Position numbers and translations under genes: made by a program. This document shows positions 35,076 through 44,839 of a stretch of 64,000 bases of DNA, one piece after another. The DNA is taken from contig JACKMK010000001.1 of assembly GCA_024235395.1 (NCBI GenBank), forward strand, positions 992,001 to 1,056,000, read 5' to 3'. Numbering within the stretch: position 1 is the first letter of the stretch; each line of letters starts with the position of its first letter. The stretch comes from Chromatiaceae bacterium (lineage in GTDB: Bacteria > Pseudomonadota > Gammaproteobacteria > Chromatiales > Chromatiaceae). The notes beneath the pieces are model-generated. The model saw only the letters and a list, made by a program, of their open reading frames with translations, searched no databases and had not been told where the DNA came from.

Positions 35076-36200
35076 CTATTTTTTGTCCGACAGCCGACCG
35101 AGTTCGGTCAGCAGCGGGGTCAGGACCGGCTGCAGCTTGCGACGCATCAGACTGCCGATCGCGGTGCTGTCGCCGAACACCGGCCGCACGACCCCGTACC
35201 CCAGTCCGGACATCACCCGCAGCACGCGCAGCAGACCGGTGTCTATATGCGGCACCGCCGCCAGCGCCCGTGCCGCCGGATCCCGGGTCAGCCAGGCATC
35301 CGCCTCCGCGATCAACGCCTCCAGCGGCGCATCGGGACGCCCCTCGGGTCGGGCAGCGGCAAAATACCCGGCGACATAGTCGAGCGCGAGGTTGACGACA
35401 TCCTGGTTGGACGGCTTGTCGAAGATGCGAAACACGGTGTCGACGAACACCTGACCGGGTGCCGATAGCACGCGATGCAGCAGCGCGGCGACCGGATTGC
35501 CGCCCCGGGCGAGCTTCTGCAGCGCCGGGCCGAGGTCGGCGAGTGCGGGATGCGCGCCGCCCGCGCCGGGCAGGTCGTCCGGACACGCGCCGATGAAGCC
35601 GACGTAATACGCCGGCTTGCGTTGCGCCTTGCGCCACAGGCCGAGCGTGGCGTCTTCGTCGAGCAAACCGGGTTGCAGCACCAGGCGCACCGTCTCGATC
35701 TGCTGCTCCGGCTCGCTCTCGAACGGCAGGTGTTCGACGAGATAGTCGGCAAGCACGCGGCCCATCGCACCCTCGACGACCGCGGCCTTGGCCAGCATAT
35801 GGCGCGCGTTGGACGCGTCTTCCATGGCCCACCAGGCGCGGCGTGCCAGCTCGTCAGTCAACCCCTGGGCCGAAACGGCAGCCACCACCGCCTCGGGTTC
35901 ACCCAGCAGCAGCAATTGCTCGAGGCTGTCGTCGCGCATCTGTCCCATGCGCGTCCAACGCTGCAGATACACCGGGTAGCCGCCCGGCGAGCCGAGCACG
36001 TGCCCGGACAACAGTTCCTTGACGCGTTTGAGATACTGGTCATGGCGACCGGAAGGATTGAGCTGAACCTGCGCCTCACCCTTCTCTGACAGCCCGAACA
36101 CCGTCATCGTCGATTCGTTGATGCGAATCGCCTGCGGGCGATTCGCCAACAACACGTTGAGCCGCAGGGTGTCTTGCTGGGAAAGTTCTATTGCAGTCAT
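35076..36200 (-). CDS. dsrS: DsrS, conserved cytoplasmic protein of the dsr cluster
   Basis: 374 aa, soluble, with no recognisable cofactor motif. Last gene of the dsrNRS group in the Allochromatium order, 33 bp after dsrR. C-terminal segment is hydrophobic and basic (RVMSGLGYGVVRPVFGDS). In A. vinosum DsrS affects DsrE/DsrL levels but is not essential for sulfur oxidation; here the assignment rests on position and overall similarity. Confidence 0.85.
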   Translation of the reverse strand: MTAIELSQQDTLRLNVLLANRPQAIRINESTMTVFGLSEKGEAQVQLNPSGRHDQYLKRVKELLSGHVLGSPGGYPVYLQRWTRMGQMRDDSLEQLLLLGEPEAVVAAVSAQGLTDELARRAWWAMEDASNARHMLAKAAVVEGAMGRVLADYLVEHLPFESEPEQQIETVRLVLQPGLLDEDATLGLWRKAQRKPAYYVGFIGACPDDLPGAGGAHPALADLGPALQKLARGGNPVAALLHRVLSAPGQVFVDTVFRIFDKPSNQDVVNLALDYVAGYFAAARPEGRPDAPLEALIAEADAWLTRDPAARALAAVPHIDTGLLRVLRVMSGLGYGVVRPVFGDSTAIGSLMRRKLQPVLTPLLTELGRLSDKK

Positions 36201-36233
36201 CTACCGATCGCCCGCCGTCGCGGGCCAGCCCGA

Positions 36234-36548
36234 TCAGTTCTCAGCCGGAGGGACGTAATTGGGGTCTTTCGGGTTCAGAAAGATGAACTGTGCCTCGCCA
36301 GGCTGGAGTTCGACGAAATCCAGCGTCGCCGCATCCAGCAACGGGACGTACTCGGGGGCCATCACGATCTGCACCCCCTCGGTGCTGAAACGTATATCGT
36401 CCTCGGTGGCCTCGTCGAAACCCATGCGGTAGTCGATACTGCCGTCCGCACGCTGCTGCGCCGCCAGACGCAACGCCATTCCGACCGTACCGCCCTGCTC
36501 GGCGGCGACCTTGACCTGCTTCGCCGCCTGCGGCGTCACTTTAAACAT
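36234..36548 (-). CDS. dsrR: DsrR, A-type carrier-like protein
   Basis: 104 aa with the IscA fold (FKVTPQAAKQVKVAAEQ, GMALRLAAQQRADGS). The three cysteines that bind Fe-S in IscA are absent, as in A. vinosum DsrR, where the protein acts after transcription on dsr expression. Lies 36 bp after dsrN. Confidence 0.88.
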   Translation of the reverse strand: MFKVTPQAAKQVKVAAEQGGTVGMALRLAAQQRADGSIDYRMGFDEATEDDIRFSTEGVQIVMAPEYVPLLDAATLDFVELQPGEAQFIFLNPKDPNYVPPAEN

Positions 36549-36584
36549 ACCGTCACCTCTCAGTCGATCAACCGTCGCAGCACG

Positions 36585-37964
36585 TCAGACACCGCCGCCG
36601 CGGGATCGGACAAACTCGACGAAGCGCCGCGCCCAGGGGTGCGAACGGGTGTCGCGCCGGTGCGCATAACTGGCCAGAAGATTCCTGTAGACGATGCCGT
36701 CGTGTATCCCGTCGAGGCCGACACCCCGGTCGACCCGGTATGCAAACCGCAGACCGTCCGGTACGTTCGCCAACGCCGAGTAATGAAACTCGTGGCCGGG
36801 AATCGGCTCGCCTTCCCCCGGCGAACCCGGCCACGGGTGGTCGGCCGTCTCGCGCAGCTGGACATAACCCCGCCCCTGCGGCTTGGCATGCATCACGACT
36901 TCGCCCGGCAGTACGCCGGCCATATTACGCGTCTTTCCTGCCCAGGTCAGGCGTTCGCACAGGTACATCAATCCACCGCACTCGGCATAGGCCGGACCAC
37001 CCCGTTCGATGAAACCGGCAACTGCGGCGCGCATGTCGGCGTTGCGCTCGAGCTGCTCCATATGGGTCTCGGGGAAGCCCCCACCGAGAAACAGCGCGTC
37101 GCACGCGGGCAACTGCCGATCGCGCAGGGGACTGAACGGCACCAGGTCGGCGCCGGCAGCACCGAGTGCCGCCAGATCACCTGCGTAGTAGAAACCGAAC
37201 GCCGAATCGCTCGCGTAACCGATGCGCACGCGCGGGCCGCCAGCGGGCGATATGGGTACCGTTCGAGCCCCGGGCACGCCGCCCTGCTCGGACATCGCCA
37301 GCAGGGTGTCAAGGTCGACCTGGTCGCGGATTACCTGCGCCATGCGTTCGATGTGCGCTTCGCTGTCGCCGCGTTCGTTGCTTGGCACCAGACCGAGATG
37401 CCGCTCGTTGATCAGCAATGCGTCGCTGCGCTGCACCGCACCCAGCACGCGCACGTCGGTGTAGTGCTCGATCACTGCACGGAGCTTCGCCTCGTGCCGA
37501 CTGCCGCCGACCTTGTTCAGGATCACACCTACGATGTTGATCGCCGGTTCGAACGCCTGATAGCCCAGGATCAGCGGAGCGACTCCGCGGGTCATTCCCT
37601 GGCTGTCGAGCACCAACACGATCGGCGAACCGAGCTGCGCGGCGAGCGCGGCATTGCTGTTGCTGCCGTCCAGCGCAAGGCCATCGTAGAGTCCTTTGTT
37701 GCCCTCGATGATACCGATGTCCGCGCCCTGCATCTCGGTCGCAAAAAGATCGTCGATCTCCGCACGCTGCATGGTGTAGAAATCGAGGTTGTGGCACGGA
37801 CGGCCCGCGGCCTGGCCGAGCCACAGAGGATCGATGTAGTCGGGCCCTTTCTTGAAGGGCTGCACCGTCTTGCCGGCGGCGCGCAATGCCGCACACAGAC
37901 CGATGCTGAGCGTGGTCTTGCCGGACGACTTGTGCGCGGCGGATATGTAGACGTGACCCATCAT
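36585..37964 (-). CDS. dsrN: DsrN, sirohaem amidase (CbiA/CobB-like)
   Basis: 459 aa. N-terminal P-loop ATPase part (AHKSSGKTTLSIGLC, EGNKGLYDG) and C-terminal class I glutamine amidotransferase with YAECGGLMYL. Resembles cobyrinic acid a,c-diamide synthase; in sulfur bacteria DsrN amidates sirohaem for DsrAB. The start is only 13 bp after the T-run of an intrinsic terminator that follows dsrP. Confidence 0.9.
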   Translation of the reverse strand: MMGHVYISAAHKSSGKTTLSIGLCAALRAAGKTVQPFKKGPDYIDPLWLGQAAGRPCHNLDFYTMQRAEIDDLFATEMQGADIGIIEGNKGLYDGLALDGSNSNAALAAQLGSPIVLVLDSQGMTRGVAPLILGYQAFEPAINIVGVILNKVGGSRHEAKLRAVIEHYTDVRVLGAVQRSDALLINERHLGLVPSNERGDSEAHIERMAQVIRDQVDLDTLLAMSEQGGVPGARTVPISPAGGPRVRIGYASDSAFGFYYAGDLAALGAAGADLVPFSPLRDRQLPACDALFLGGGFPETHMEQLERNADMRAAVAGFIERGGPAYAECGGLMYLCERLTWAGKTRNMAGVLPGEVVMHAKPQGRGYVQLRETADHPWPGSPGEGEPIPGHEFHYSALANVPDGLRFAYRVDRGVGLDGIHDGIVYRNLLASYAHRRDTRSHPWARRFVEFVRSRGGGV

Positions 37965-37977
37965 GCGACCGCAAACG

Positions 37978-38008
37978 AAAAACGGGGCGACTATAACAGC
38001 CGCCCCGT
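37978..38008 (-). terminator. Intrinsic terminator between dsrP and dsrN
   Basis: On the minus strand ACGGGGCG pairs with CGCCCCGT around an 11-base loop and is followed by TTTTT (37982-37978). It lies 27 bp after the dsrP stop and just before dsrN, so it likely lowers or ends read-through into dsrNRS. Confidence 0.7.
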
Positions 38009-38034
38009 CTCCCTTTCAGCCTGGTTTTTTCGCG

Positions 38035-39255
38035 TCAATTCGCGGAATGCGGGTCGACCGCTTCGTCGGACAGCGACGCCGGAAGGAACTGCAGCAGACG
38101 CACGCCCACGAAGGTCGCCAGTATGGCCAGCGCAAATCCGCCGATTCCGAGCAGGAACTCGGGCAGCGACGGGGAGTAGTGACGCGCGGCACCATTCACA
38201 CCGTCGAAGTATCCCGACTCGATGATGGTGTGACCGGGGAACATGTTGAGCGGGAACGCCTGACCGCCGATCACGATCACGTAGATCGCGGACAGGCCGC
38301 CCAGCACGACCAGCAGTGCCGCGATCGTGATCGCACCCCGCTGGGTACCGAGCGCCGGATGGAACAGGATACCCATCGGGACCAGCATTCCGAGCAACAC
38401 CCAACCGATCCAGAACGTCCAGGTATAGACGCCGCCGTCCCGCAGGATGAACGCCTCGAACTCGTGGTTCTCGGTGCCATAGAGGTTGGTCAGGTGGTAC
38501 ACCAGCGTGAAGTAGAATACCGCCGCGACGAACACGCCGAGCAGATTCTTGAGACGGCGCAACACCTTGTCACCCAATGGACGACCTTCGCTGTTGAACG
38601 CGAACATCAGTACCAGCAGGTACAACGCCAACCCGTAGGCAAACGACATGATGATGAACATCGGCGCCATGATGGCCGCATCGTAACCCTGGCGAGCGAC
38701 GAGAAAACCGAAGATCGACCCGGTACCGGTGGTCAACGCGAGGCGCCAGATGAATGCCACGACGCCCAAGCCCTTGCTGTAGTCGTTCGCCTTGCGTTCC
38801 ATCATCGTGAACAGGTAGACCGCAACGATCGCGATGAACCCCACGTACAGATAGATGTTCCAGGCAAATATCGATTTGAAGTTGTACGTGGTCATCGCCA
38901 CGATCAGGCGACCCGGCTGACCGAGGTCCAGCACCAACACGATCAGACCGCCGACCAGCAGCGTGATCGCCATCAGGCCGGAAAGTCGCGCCAGCGGCTT
39001 GTACATCTTCTGGCCGAACACCGAACCGATCGACGCCACGTTCAGCGCGCCAGAAGCCGCGACGATCAGGAAGATCGCGAACACGTGCGGCGTGCCCCAC
39101 ACGATCTGATTGGTCATGCCGGTGACCCAGTGGCCCTCGTGCTCCATGTAGAGCGTCGCAAAGCCGCCGACCGCGACAATCGCCGCCAATACCGCGAGCA
39201 GTCCCCAGTAGCGTGGACTCTCGATATCCCATTCGCGGTAGTGAATCTTTTTCAT
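38035..39255 (-). CDS. dsrP: DsrP, NrfD/PsrC-type membrane subunit
   Basis: 406 aa with about ten membrane helices (LLAVLAAIVAVGGFATLY; LMAITLLVGGLIVLVLDLGQPGR). NrfD-family quinone-interacting subunit of DsrMKJOP, the membrane complex that exchanges electrons between the quinone pool and DsrC trisulfide/thiol chemistry. Downstream of dsrO by 25 bp. Confidence 0.93.
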   Translation of the reverse strand: MKKIHYREWDIESPRYWGLLAVLAAIVAVGGFATLYMEHEGHWVTGMTNQIVWGTPHVFAIFLIVAASGALNVASIGSVFGQKMYKPLARLSGLMAITLLVGGLIVLVLDLGQPGRLIVAMTTYNFKSIFAWNIYLYVGFIAIVAVYLFTMMERKANDYSKGLGVVAFIWRLALTTGTGSIFGFLVARQGYDAAIMAPMFIIMSFAYGLALYLLVLMFAFNSEGRPLGDKVLRRLKNLLGVFVAAVFYFTLVYHLTNLYGTENHEFEAFILRDGGVYTWTFWIGWVLLGMLVPMGILFHPALGTQRGAITIAALLVVLGGLSAIYVIVIGGQAFPLNMFPGHTIIESGYFDGVNGAARHYSPSLPEFLLGIGGFALAILATFVGVRLLQFLPASLSDEAVDPHSAN

Positions 39256-39280
39256 TGCCGAAATTCTCTCCGGAAAACGC

Positions 39281-40054
39281 TCAGACGTCGGTGTAACGGA
39301 CGCCGGTATTCAGCTTCAGATCGGCGCGGATCTCCACGTTCGGATACTTCGCCAGGGCCTGGGAAACCGCACTGTTCGGATCCTTGAGATCACCGAAAAC
39401 GATCGCGCCGTGCTGACATGCGTCCTGGCACGCGGTGGTCGTGCCACCGTTGTCGCGCCGCTGCACGCAGAAATTGCAGCTCTCGACGCAACCCTTGCCG
39501 CGCGGCGCAACGGTCGGCTTGAGCTCGACACTCTCGTGAATGAAGGTACGCGCGTTATAGGGACACGCCATCATGCAGTAGCGACAGCCGATACAGGTAT
39601 GCCGGTCGACCATCACGATACCGTCCGCGCGGCGGAACGAAGCACCGGTCGGACAAACGTCCACGCACGGCGGTTTCTCGCAATGCTGGCACATCATCGG
39701 CAGCGTCGTGACACGCCCGGTGAGATTGTTCTGCAGCTTCACCTGGCGGATCCAACGCGGACGCTGCATTTCCCACACCGCGTCATCTGCGCCTTCCGGC
39801 TTGCCGATCATGTCCAAGCCGTTTTCCTTGTCACACGCATCGACGCAATCCTTGCATCCATCCGCACACTTGGTGGTATCGATCAACATGCCGTAACGCA
39901 CGTCGTCAGTGACGGCGGTGGCGCGTGGCGCGGCATTCGCCACCGACTGCAGGAACACGCCGGGGGCGACCGCGGTCGCCGCCGCGACACCGGTCGCGCC
40001 GGTCAGGAAGTCACGACGCCCCTTGTTGGGCGACTGATCGGTCGGTTGACTCAT
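39281..40054 (-). CDS. dsrO: DsrO, periplasmic iron-sulfur subunit
   Basis: 257 aa. Twin-arginine signal GRRDFLTGATG near residue 13. Four ferredoxin cysteine groups (CADGCKDCVDAC, CQHCEKPPCVDVCP, CIGCRYCMMACPY, CVESCNFC). Subunit of DsrMKJOP that relays electrons between DsrJ and DsrP. 3 bp before it is the dsrJ stop. Confidence 0.93.
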   Translation of the reverse strand: MSQPTDQSPNKGRRDFLTGATGVAAATAVAPGVFLQSVANAAPRATAVTDDVRYGMLIDTTKCADGCKDCVDACDKENGLDMIGKPEGADDAVWEMQRPRWIRQVKLQNNLTGRVTTLPMMCQHCEKPPCVDVCPTGASFRRADGIVMVDRHTCIGCRYCMMACPYNARTFIHESVELKPTVAPRGKGCVESCNFCVQRRDNGGTTTACQDACQHGAIVFGDLKDPNSAVSQALAKYPNVEIRADLKLNTGVRYTDV

Positions 40055-40057
40055 ACT

Positions 40058-40438
40058 TCAGTTCCCCGTGGGCCTGGTGGCATGGCAGGTGAAGCAGTCC
40101 AGCGACGCACCTGCGAACTCGTGGCAGGCCGAGCAGAACTCGCCCGGTGCGTTGACCGGAACGTGATTGCCCTGCGCATCCTTGCGGACGTGGCAATCGA
40201 CGCAACCCGCCAGACTGTTGTCGGTCTTGCGGATGCCTTCATGCACCGTGATATCGCGCTGATGCTCGATCAGCTCGAAGTGGTTGCGGCGCATAAACGC
40301 GGTCGGCGCCACGCAAGCGTCCAGCTTGTCGGCCCTTGCCGTCCCTTCCACACCCTGTGCAGCATGCACAGTGCCGAACGCGCCGAATGCGGCCAGACAA
40401 AACGTCAGCAGCAAACCGATGCCTAACTTACCTTTCAT
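40058..40438 (-). CDS. dsrJ: DsrJ, triheme cytochrome c
   Basis: 126 aa with a signal segment (residues 7-26) and three haem sites, CVDCH, CSACH and CFTCH. An upstream Cys (ACVAP, about residue 42) corresponds to the unusual His/Cys-ligated haem of A. vinosum DsrJ. Periplasmic part of DsrMKJOP. ATG at 40438; a longer in-frame start would overlap dsrL. Confidence 0.92.
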   Translation of the reverse strand: MKGKLGIGLLLTFCLAAFGAFGTVHAAQGVEGTARADKLDACVAPTAFMRRNHFELIEHQRDITVHEGIRKTDNSLAGCVDCHVRKDAQGNHVPVNAPGEFCSACHEFAGASLDCFTCHATRPTGN

Positions 40439-40475
40439 TGCCTTTTCGGCCCCTGCCTGATTATCCCTACCCGGT

Positions 40476-42437
40476 TTACTCACCGAGGCCCATCTTGATG
40501 TAGCCGGTCGGGCAGACATCCGAGCAAATATGACAACCGATACAACGTGCATAGTCGGTGGCCACGTAACGACCTGTGGTCGCCTCCTTCTTGTCGACGC
40601 GATAGACCGCATCCTGGGGACAGAAGATGACGCAGTTGTCGCATTCGAAGCACATACCGCAGCTCATGCACCGCTTGGCCTCATCCACGGCCTGTGCATC
40701 TTCCAGACCGATCAGACGCTCGTGGAAATGACCCAGTACATCGTCCGCTGACGGCACTTCCTCTTTCCGCGCGATACGCGGCGTGTATGCGAAGTGCGCG
40801 AGGAACAGTTCGTCGTGCGGAATGACCTCGGCGAACGAACGGTCCTCGTAGTTGTGAACCGCAAAGTTTTCACTCGAGGTACCGCGCAGATCACCGCGCT
40901 CACTGACGTCGAAATGCTCCGGTGCCAGGCCTGCCTCAACCAGCTTCTTGTCCAGGTTGAAGTGGTGCACGTCGACCTTGGGACGCTTCTTGTGATCCTT
41001 CTTCTGCAGGAACTCGTCGATCGAATCCGCTGCGACCGAAGCCTGACCGATCGCGGTCGTCAACAGGTGCGGACGGATGATGTCGCCGGCTACGAAATGC
41101 TTCTCACGGTCCGGGACCTGATAGAAGCTGTCGGCATTGATCAGGCCACGGCCGTTGTCGAGCACTTCGAGACCGCTCAGATCGCCACCCTGCCCGATCG
41201 CCGAGACGATCAGATCGGCCTCGAGCACCTGCTCGGTCCCTTCGATCGGAACCGGACGGCCACCGTCCATGGTGCACTTGGCGATCTTGAGACCGGTTGC
41301 ACGGCCGTCAGCACCGAGGATCACCTCGACGGGCATCACCTCGTCGAGGATCGTGACACCCTCGTGCAACGCATCGTGCACCTCGTGCTCGGCTGCGGTC
41401 ATGCTGCTCTTCGGGAACAGCGAGGTCAGCGTGACGATTGCACCTTGCGCAGCGGCGGTCACCGCGGAGTCGTGCGCTACGAAGCCGTCATGCACGACCA
41501 GTTCCGGACGATCGGTCGGGTTGGTCTGCTCGATGTGGCCGAGACGACGCGCGACCGAGACGACGTCGATCGAGGTGTCACCACCACCGACGCACACGAC
41601 CTTGTCAGCCGTAACCTTCATGCGGCCTTCGTTGAACGCCTTGAGGAAGGCCACGCCGGACACGCAGTTCGGCGTACCGTCCCAACCCGGGACAGGCAGA
41701 CCGCGACCGGTCCAGCAACCTACCGCCCAAAGCACGGCGTCGAAATCCTTCTCGAGTTGCTCGACAGTCACGTCTTCGCCGACGCGTGTGCTGGTGCGAG
41801 CCTCGATCTCACCCATATCGAGTATGCGCTGGATCTCGCCTGCCAGTTTGTCGCGCGGAATGCGGTAGTTCGGGATGCCGTAGCGCATCATGCCGCCGAG
41901 TTCCGGCTGCGATTCGAAGATGGTCACACCGTGGCCTTTACGGCGCAGTTGATAAGCAGCCGCCATGCCGGCCGGACCGCCGCCGATGATCGCGACCTTG
42001 CGGCCGGTGGTCGGACCGACTTCGAACTTGTAGCCCTTGGCCAAGGCGTTGTCGCCGATCCACTGCTCGACGGCGTTGATGCCGACGAAATCTTCGACTT
42101 CGTTACGGTTGCAACCGTCTTGGCAGGGCGCCGGGCAAACGCGGCCCATCATCGACGGGAACGGGTTGGCATCGGTCGAACGGCGGAAAGCGTATTCACC
42201 CATTTCCATTTCACCCGCCGGCTTCTCCTGGCCGCGAACGATCGCGAGCCAGCCGCGGATGTCCTCACCGGACGGGCAGCTGCCCTGGCAAGGAGGCGTC
42301 TTGTGCACATAGGTCGGGCATTTGTGCGACGTATCCTCCCGGAAGATCTTGTCCGTGAAGGAGTCCCACTGATTCTCGCCGTCTTCGAAACGGCGCCACG
42401 TCAGCTTGGTGTTCATCTCATCGCTAGGAGTTGCCAT
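40476..42437 (-). CDS. dsrL: DsrL, FAD/iron-sulfur NAD(P)H oxidoreductase partner of DsrAB
   Basis: 653 aa. GltD-like core: N-terminal cysteine cluster (CPAPCQDGCNRNEV), FAD site VAIIGGGPAGMAAAY and NAD(P) site VVCVGGGDTSIDVVS, plus a C-terminal ferredoxin part (CMSCGMCFECDNC, CIGCHICSDVCP). In sulfur oxidizers DsrL takes the electrons released by reverse-acting DsrAB. RBS AAGGAGA precedes the ATG at 42437. Confidence 0.94.
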   Translation of the reverse strand: MATPSDEMNTKLTWRRFEDGENQWDSFTDKIFREDTSHKCPTYVHKTPPCQGSCPSGEDIRGWLAIVRGQEKPAGEMEMGEYAFRRSTDANPFPSMMGRVCPAPCQDGCNRNEVEDFVGINAVEQWIGDNALAKGYKFEVGPTTGRKVAIIGGGPAGMAAAYQLRRKGHGVTIFESQPELGGMMRYGIPNYRIPRDKLAGEIQRILDMGEIEARTSTRVGEDVTVEQLEKDFDAVLWAVGCWTGRGLPVPGWDGTPNCVSGVAFLKAFNEGRMKVTADKVVCVGGGDTSIDVVSVARRLGHIEQTNPTDRPELVVHDGFVAHDSAVTAAAQGAIVTLTSLFPKSSMTAAEHEVHDALHEGVTILDEVMPVEVILGADGRATGLKIAKCTMDGGRPVPIEGTEQVLEADLIVSAIGQGGDLSGLEVLDNGRGLINADSFYQVPDREKHFVAGDIIRPHLLTTAIGQASVAADSIDEFLQKKDHKKRPKVDVHHFNLDKKLVEAGLAPEHFDVSERGDLRGTSSENFAVHNYEDRSFAEVIPHDELFLAHFAYTPRIARKEEVPSADDVLGHFHERLIGLEDAQAVDEAKRCMSCGMCFECDNCVIFCPQDAVYRVDKKEATTGRYVATDYARCIGCHICSDVCPTGYIKMGLGE

Positions 42438-42511
42438 CAGAAAATCTCCTTACCTTTTGCCCAAGTGATCCCGTGGGATCTGTTGTATCTGTTTAGTCGG
42501 CCGCGCAACGC

Positions 42512-44044
42512 TCACGCTGCGTCGTCTTCTGCTTCTTCGTCGTCATCGCTGTCCTGGCCGGTCAGCACGATCGCATTCGATACCAGCTGGTGAACGCTGA
42601 CGATCATGTCCATATCGAGTCCGTAGTACGGCAGGACCTTGGTGAACTGCGACTTACAGATCGCGCAGATCGCCGCCATGTTGGTCACACCGTTTTCCTC
42701 GATCACGTTCTTGAGCGCTTCCATACGCGGCTTGGCGCCCTTCACGCGCAGTTCCATCAGGTCGTCGGTCAACAGGCCGCCGCCCCCGCCGCAACAGAAG
42801 GTCTTCTCGTGGATCGTTTCCGGCGCCATGTCCACAAAATGGTTGCAAACCGCTTTGATCACGTTGCGCGGTATCGTGAACTGACCGCCGGGTTCGCTAC
42901 CCATTCGCGACGCGCGTGCGACGTTGCACGAGTCGTGGAAGGTCACGACCATGTCGTCATTGGCCGACTTGTCGATGTTCAAGGTGCCCTTCTGGATCTC
43001 GCCCCAGGTGAACTCGAGAATGTGCTGCGGCACCGGGTATTTCGGATCGAGGAAGTCGAACGGTCCGGCCAGCGTGTTCAGGAAGCTGTACGCCACGCGC
43101 CACGCGTGTCCACATTCGCCGAAGATGATCCGCTTGACGCCGAGTTCCAACGCGGCCTCGCGGATGCGCAGCGACACGCGACGCATGTTCTCGTAAGAGC
43201 CGATGAACATACCGAAGTTGGCCGCCTCGGACGCTTTCGAACTCAGGGTCCAGGAAACCCCGGCCTCGTGAAACACCTTGCCGTAGCCGATCAATCCATC
43301 GACGTGCGGTTCGGCGAAGAAGTCGGCGGACGGAGTCACCAGGAGGATGTCTGCGCCTTTGACATCGAGCGGGTACTTGACCGCGACGCCCGTTTCATCT
43401 TCGACGTCCTCTTCGAGACCCTCCAGGGTATCGGCGAGTGCCATTTCCGGCAGACCCAGATTGTTGCCGATCTTGTAAACCTTGCCGATGATCTCGTTGC
43501 AGTACTTCTGGCCAACCCCGATGCGGTCCATGATCTCGCGCGCCGCCATCGAGATCTCGGCGGTGTCGATGCCATACGGGCAAAACACCGAGCAACGGCG
43601 ACATTGCGAGCACTGGTGGAAATAGCTGTACCAGTCGTCCAGTACTTCCTTCGTGAGGTCTTCGGCACCCACCAGTTTCGGGAAGTACTTGCCCGCGAAC
43701 GTGAAATAGCGCCGATAGACCTTGCGCAGCAGGTCCTGACGACCGACCGGCATGTTCTTCGGATCACTGGTGCCGAGGTAGTAATGACACTTGTCCGTGC
43801 AGGCGCCGCACTTCACGCAGGAGTCAAGATACACCTGAAGGGAGCGGTACTTGCCAAGCAGATCGCCCATCGCCTCGATGGCCTTATCCTGCCAACCGTC
43901 GACCAGCTCACCGGGAAAGTTCAGCGGCTCCTGGAACTCCGGTTTCGCGATATACGGATGACTGTGCGCCATCGTGCCCGGCACGACCGCGGGGACTTCC
44001 GGATATTCTTTCAGCTCGGGGATTTCAAAATCTGCTTTTGCCAT
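42512..44044 (-). CDS. dsrK: DsrK, HdrD-like catalytic iron-sulfur subunit
   Basis: 510 aa. Two ferredoxin motifs (CVKCGACTDKCHYY, CSQCRRCSVFCPYG) and C-terminal CCG-type cysteine motifs (FCCGGGGGLL; CAICKSQF) for the non-cubane 4Fe-4S catalytic site. Reacts with DsrC on the cytoplasmic side and is bound to DsrM. The end is acidic (DSDDDEEAEDDAA). Confidence 0.94.
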   Translation of the reverse strand: MAKADFEIPELKEYPEVPAVVPGTMAHSHPYIAKPEFQEPLNFPGELVDGWQDKAIEAMGDLLGKYRSLQVYLDSCVKCGACTDKCHYYLGTSDPKNMPVGRQDLLRKVYRRYFTFAGKYFPKLVGAEDLTKEVLDDWYSYFHQCSQCRRCSVFCPYGIDTAEISMAAREIMDRIGVGQKYCNEIIGKVYKIGNNLGLPEMALADTLEGLEEDVEDETGVAVKYPLDVKGADILLVTPSADFFAEPHVDGLIGYGKVFHEAGVSWTLSSKASEAANFGMFIGSYENMRRVSLRIREAALELGVKRIIFGECGHAWRVAYSFLNTLAGPFDFLDPKYPVPQHILEFTWGEIQKGTLNIDKSANDDMVVTFHDSCNVARASRMGSEPGGQFTIPRNVIKAVCNHFVDMAPETIHEKTFCCGGGGGLLTDDLMELRVKGAKPRMEALKNVIEENGVTNMAAICAICKSQFTKVLPYYGLDMDMIVSVHQLVSNAIVLTGQDSDDDEEAEDDAA

Positions 44045-44065
44045 GCTCGCTGACCTTGTTCCGAC

Positions 44066-44809
44066 TTAGTGTTCCAGCTGGCGCGCCCAATCGGCGACGT
44101 GACGCTGCTCGCGGGGGTTGTCGACCTGATTCCGGGTCGGGCTGAAAAACACACCGGGCGCATGCAACAGCTTGCTGATCGGGAAGATGATCATGAGCAA
44201 TGCAACCAGCGACAGATGCACGATGATGAACGGATCGGTCGGCAGATTCGGCATCTCACTGAAGTTGAAATACATCAGGCTGCGGAAGAATGCCTTCACC
44301 GCGACCACGTCGGTATGTGCGACGAACGTGGTCATCGCGCCGCTGATGCCAATCAACAGCAGCAGCAACAACATCAGATGGTCGGACGGTGCCGAGATGT
44401 ACCGTACCCGGTCGACGAACAGCCGGCGTCCCCAAAGACCAAGCAGGCCGATGATCATTGCGAACGCCAGGTACTTGAACAAGGGTCCGACGAACGCGGT
44501 CAGGTCCATGAGCCATTCGATCTCGGTGAAATAGCGCAGATGGCGGAACAGCACCGCGAACAACGCCATGTGAAACACCCAGCCGAACAGCCAGGTCCAC
44601 TTGGTCGACTTGAAAAGGCTTTCGAAAAACACCACTTCGCGGAACATGCGCAGCACGACGCCGCCTTGCGTTACCGGTGCCGGCGTAGTGGGGATCTTGA
44701 GCGGCGCTGGAGTCTTCCAGTACAGCAGGATGCGACGGGCCAGACCCACCACCAGCAAAACGGTGGCGGCGTAAAACAGCGCGGCAAATGCGATCGTCAG
44801 AAACGACAT
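44066..44809 (-). CDS. dsrM: DsrM, membrane cytochrome b subunit (NarI-like)
   Basis: 247 aa with five to six membrane helices and His residues placed for b haems (VFHMALFAVLFRHLRYF, SKLLHAPGVFFSPTRN). Anchors DsrK and links it to quinones. Ends 21 bp before dsrK; a stable hairpin sits between dsrC and this gene. Confidence 0.93.
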   Translation of the reverse strand: MSFLTIAFAALFYAATVLLVVGLARRILLYWKTPAPLKIPTTPAPVTQGGVVLRMFREVVFFESLFKSTKWTWLFGWVFHMALFAVLFRHLRYFTEIEWLMDLTAFVGPLFKYLAFAMIIGLLGLWGRRLFVDRVRYISAPSDHLMLLLLLLIGISGAMTTFVAHTDVVAVKAFFRSLMYFNFSEMPNLPTDPFIIVHLSLVALLMIIFPISKLLHAPGVFFSPTRNQVDNPREQRHVADWARQLEH

Positions 44810-44839
44810 GTTTCCGAAAACCTCTCTTCGTTAGATGGA

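Noticed and set aside
36174..38225. 683-codon plus-strand frame over dsrR and dsrN
   Set aside because: Shadow frame spanning two well supported minus-strand genes.
42467..42480. Palindrome GATCCC-GT-GGGATC between dsrK and dsrL
   Set aside because: Spacing is 2, not 4, and half-sites differ from TATCCC/GGGATA; short enough to occur by chance.
40794..44053. Long plus-strand frames over dsrL and dsrK
   Set aside because: Shadows rich in Asp, Arg, His and Val; the minus strand encodes DsrL and DsrK with complete cofactor motifs.
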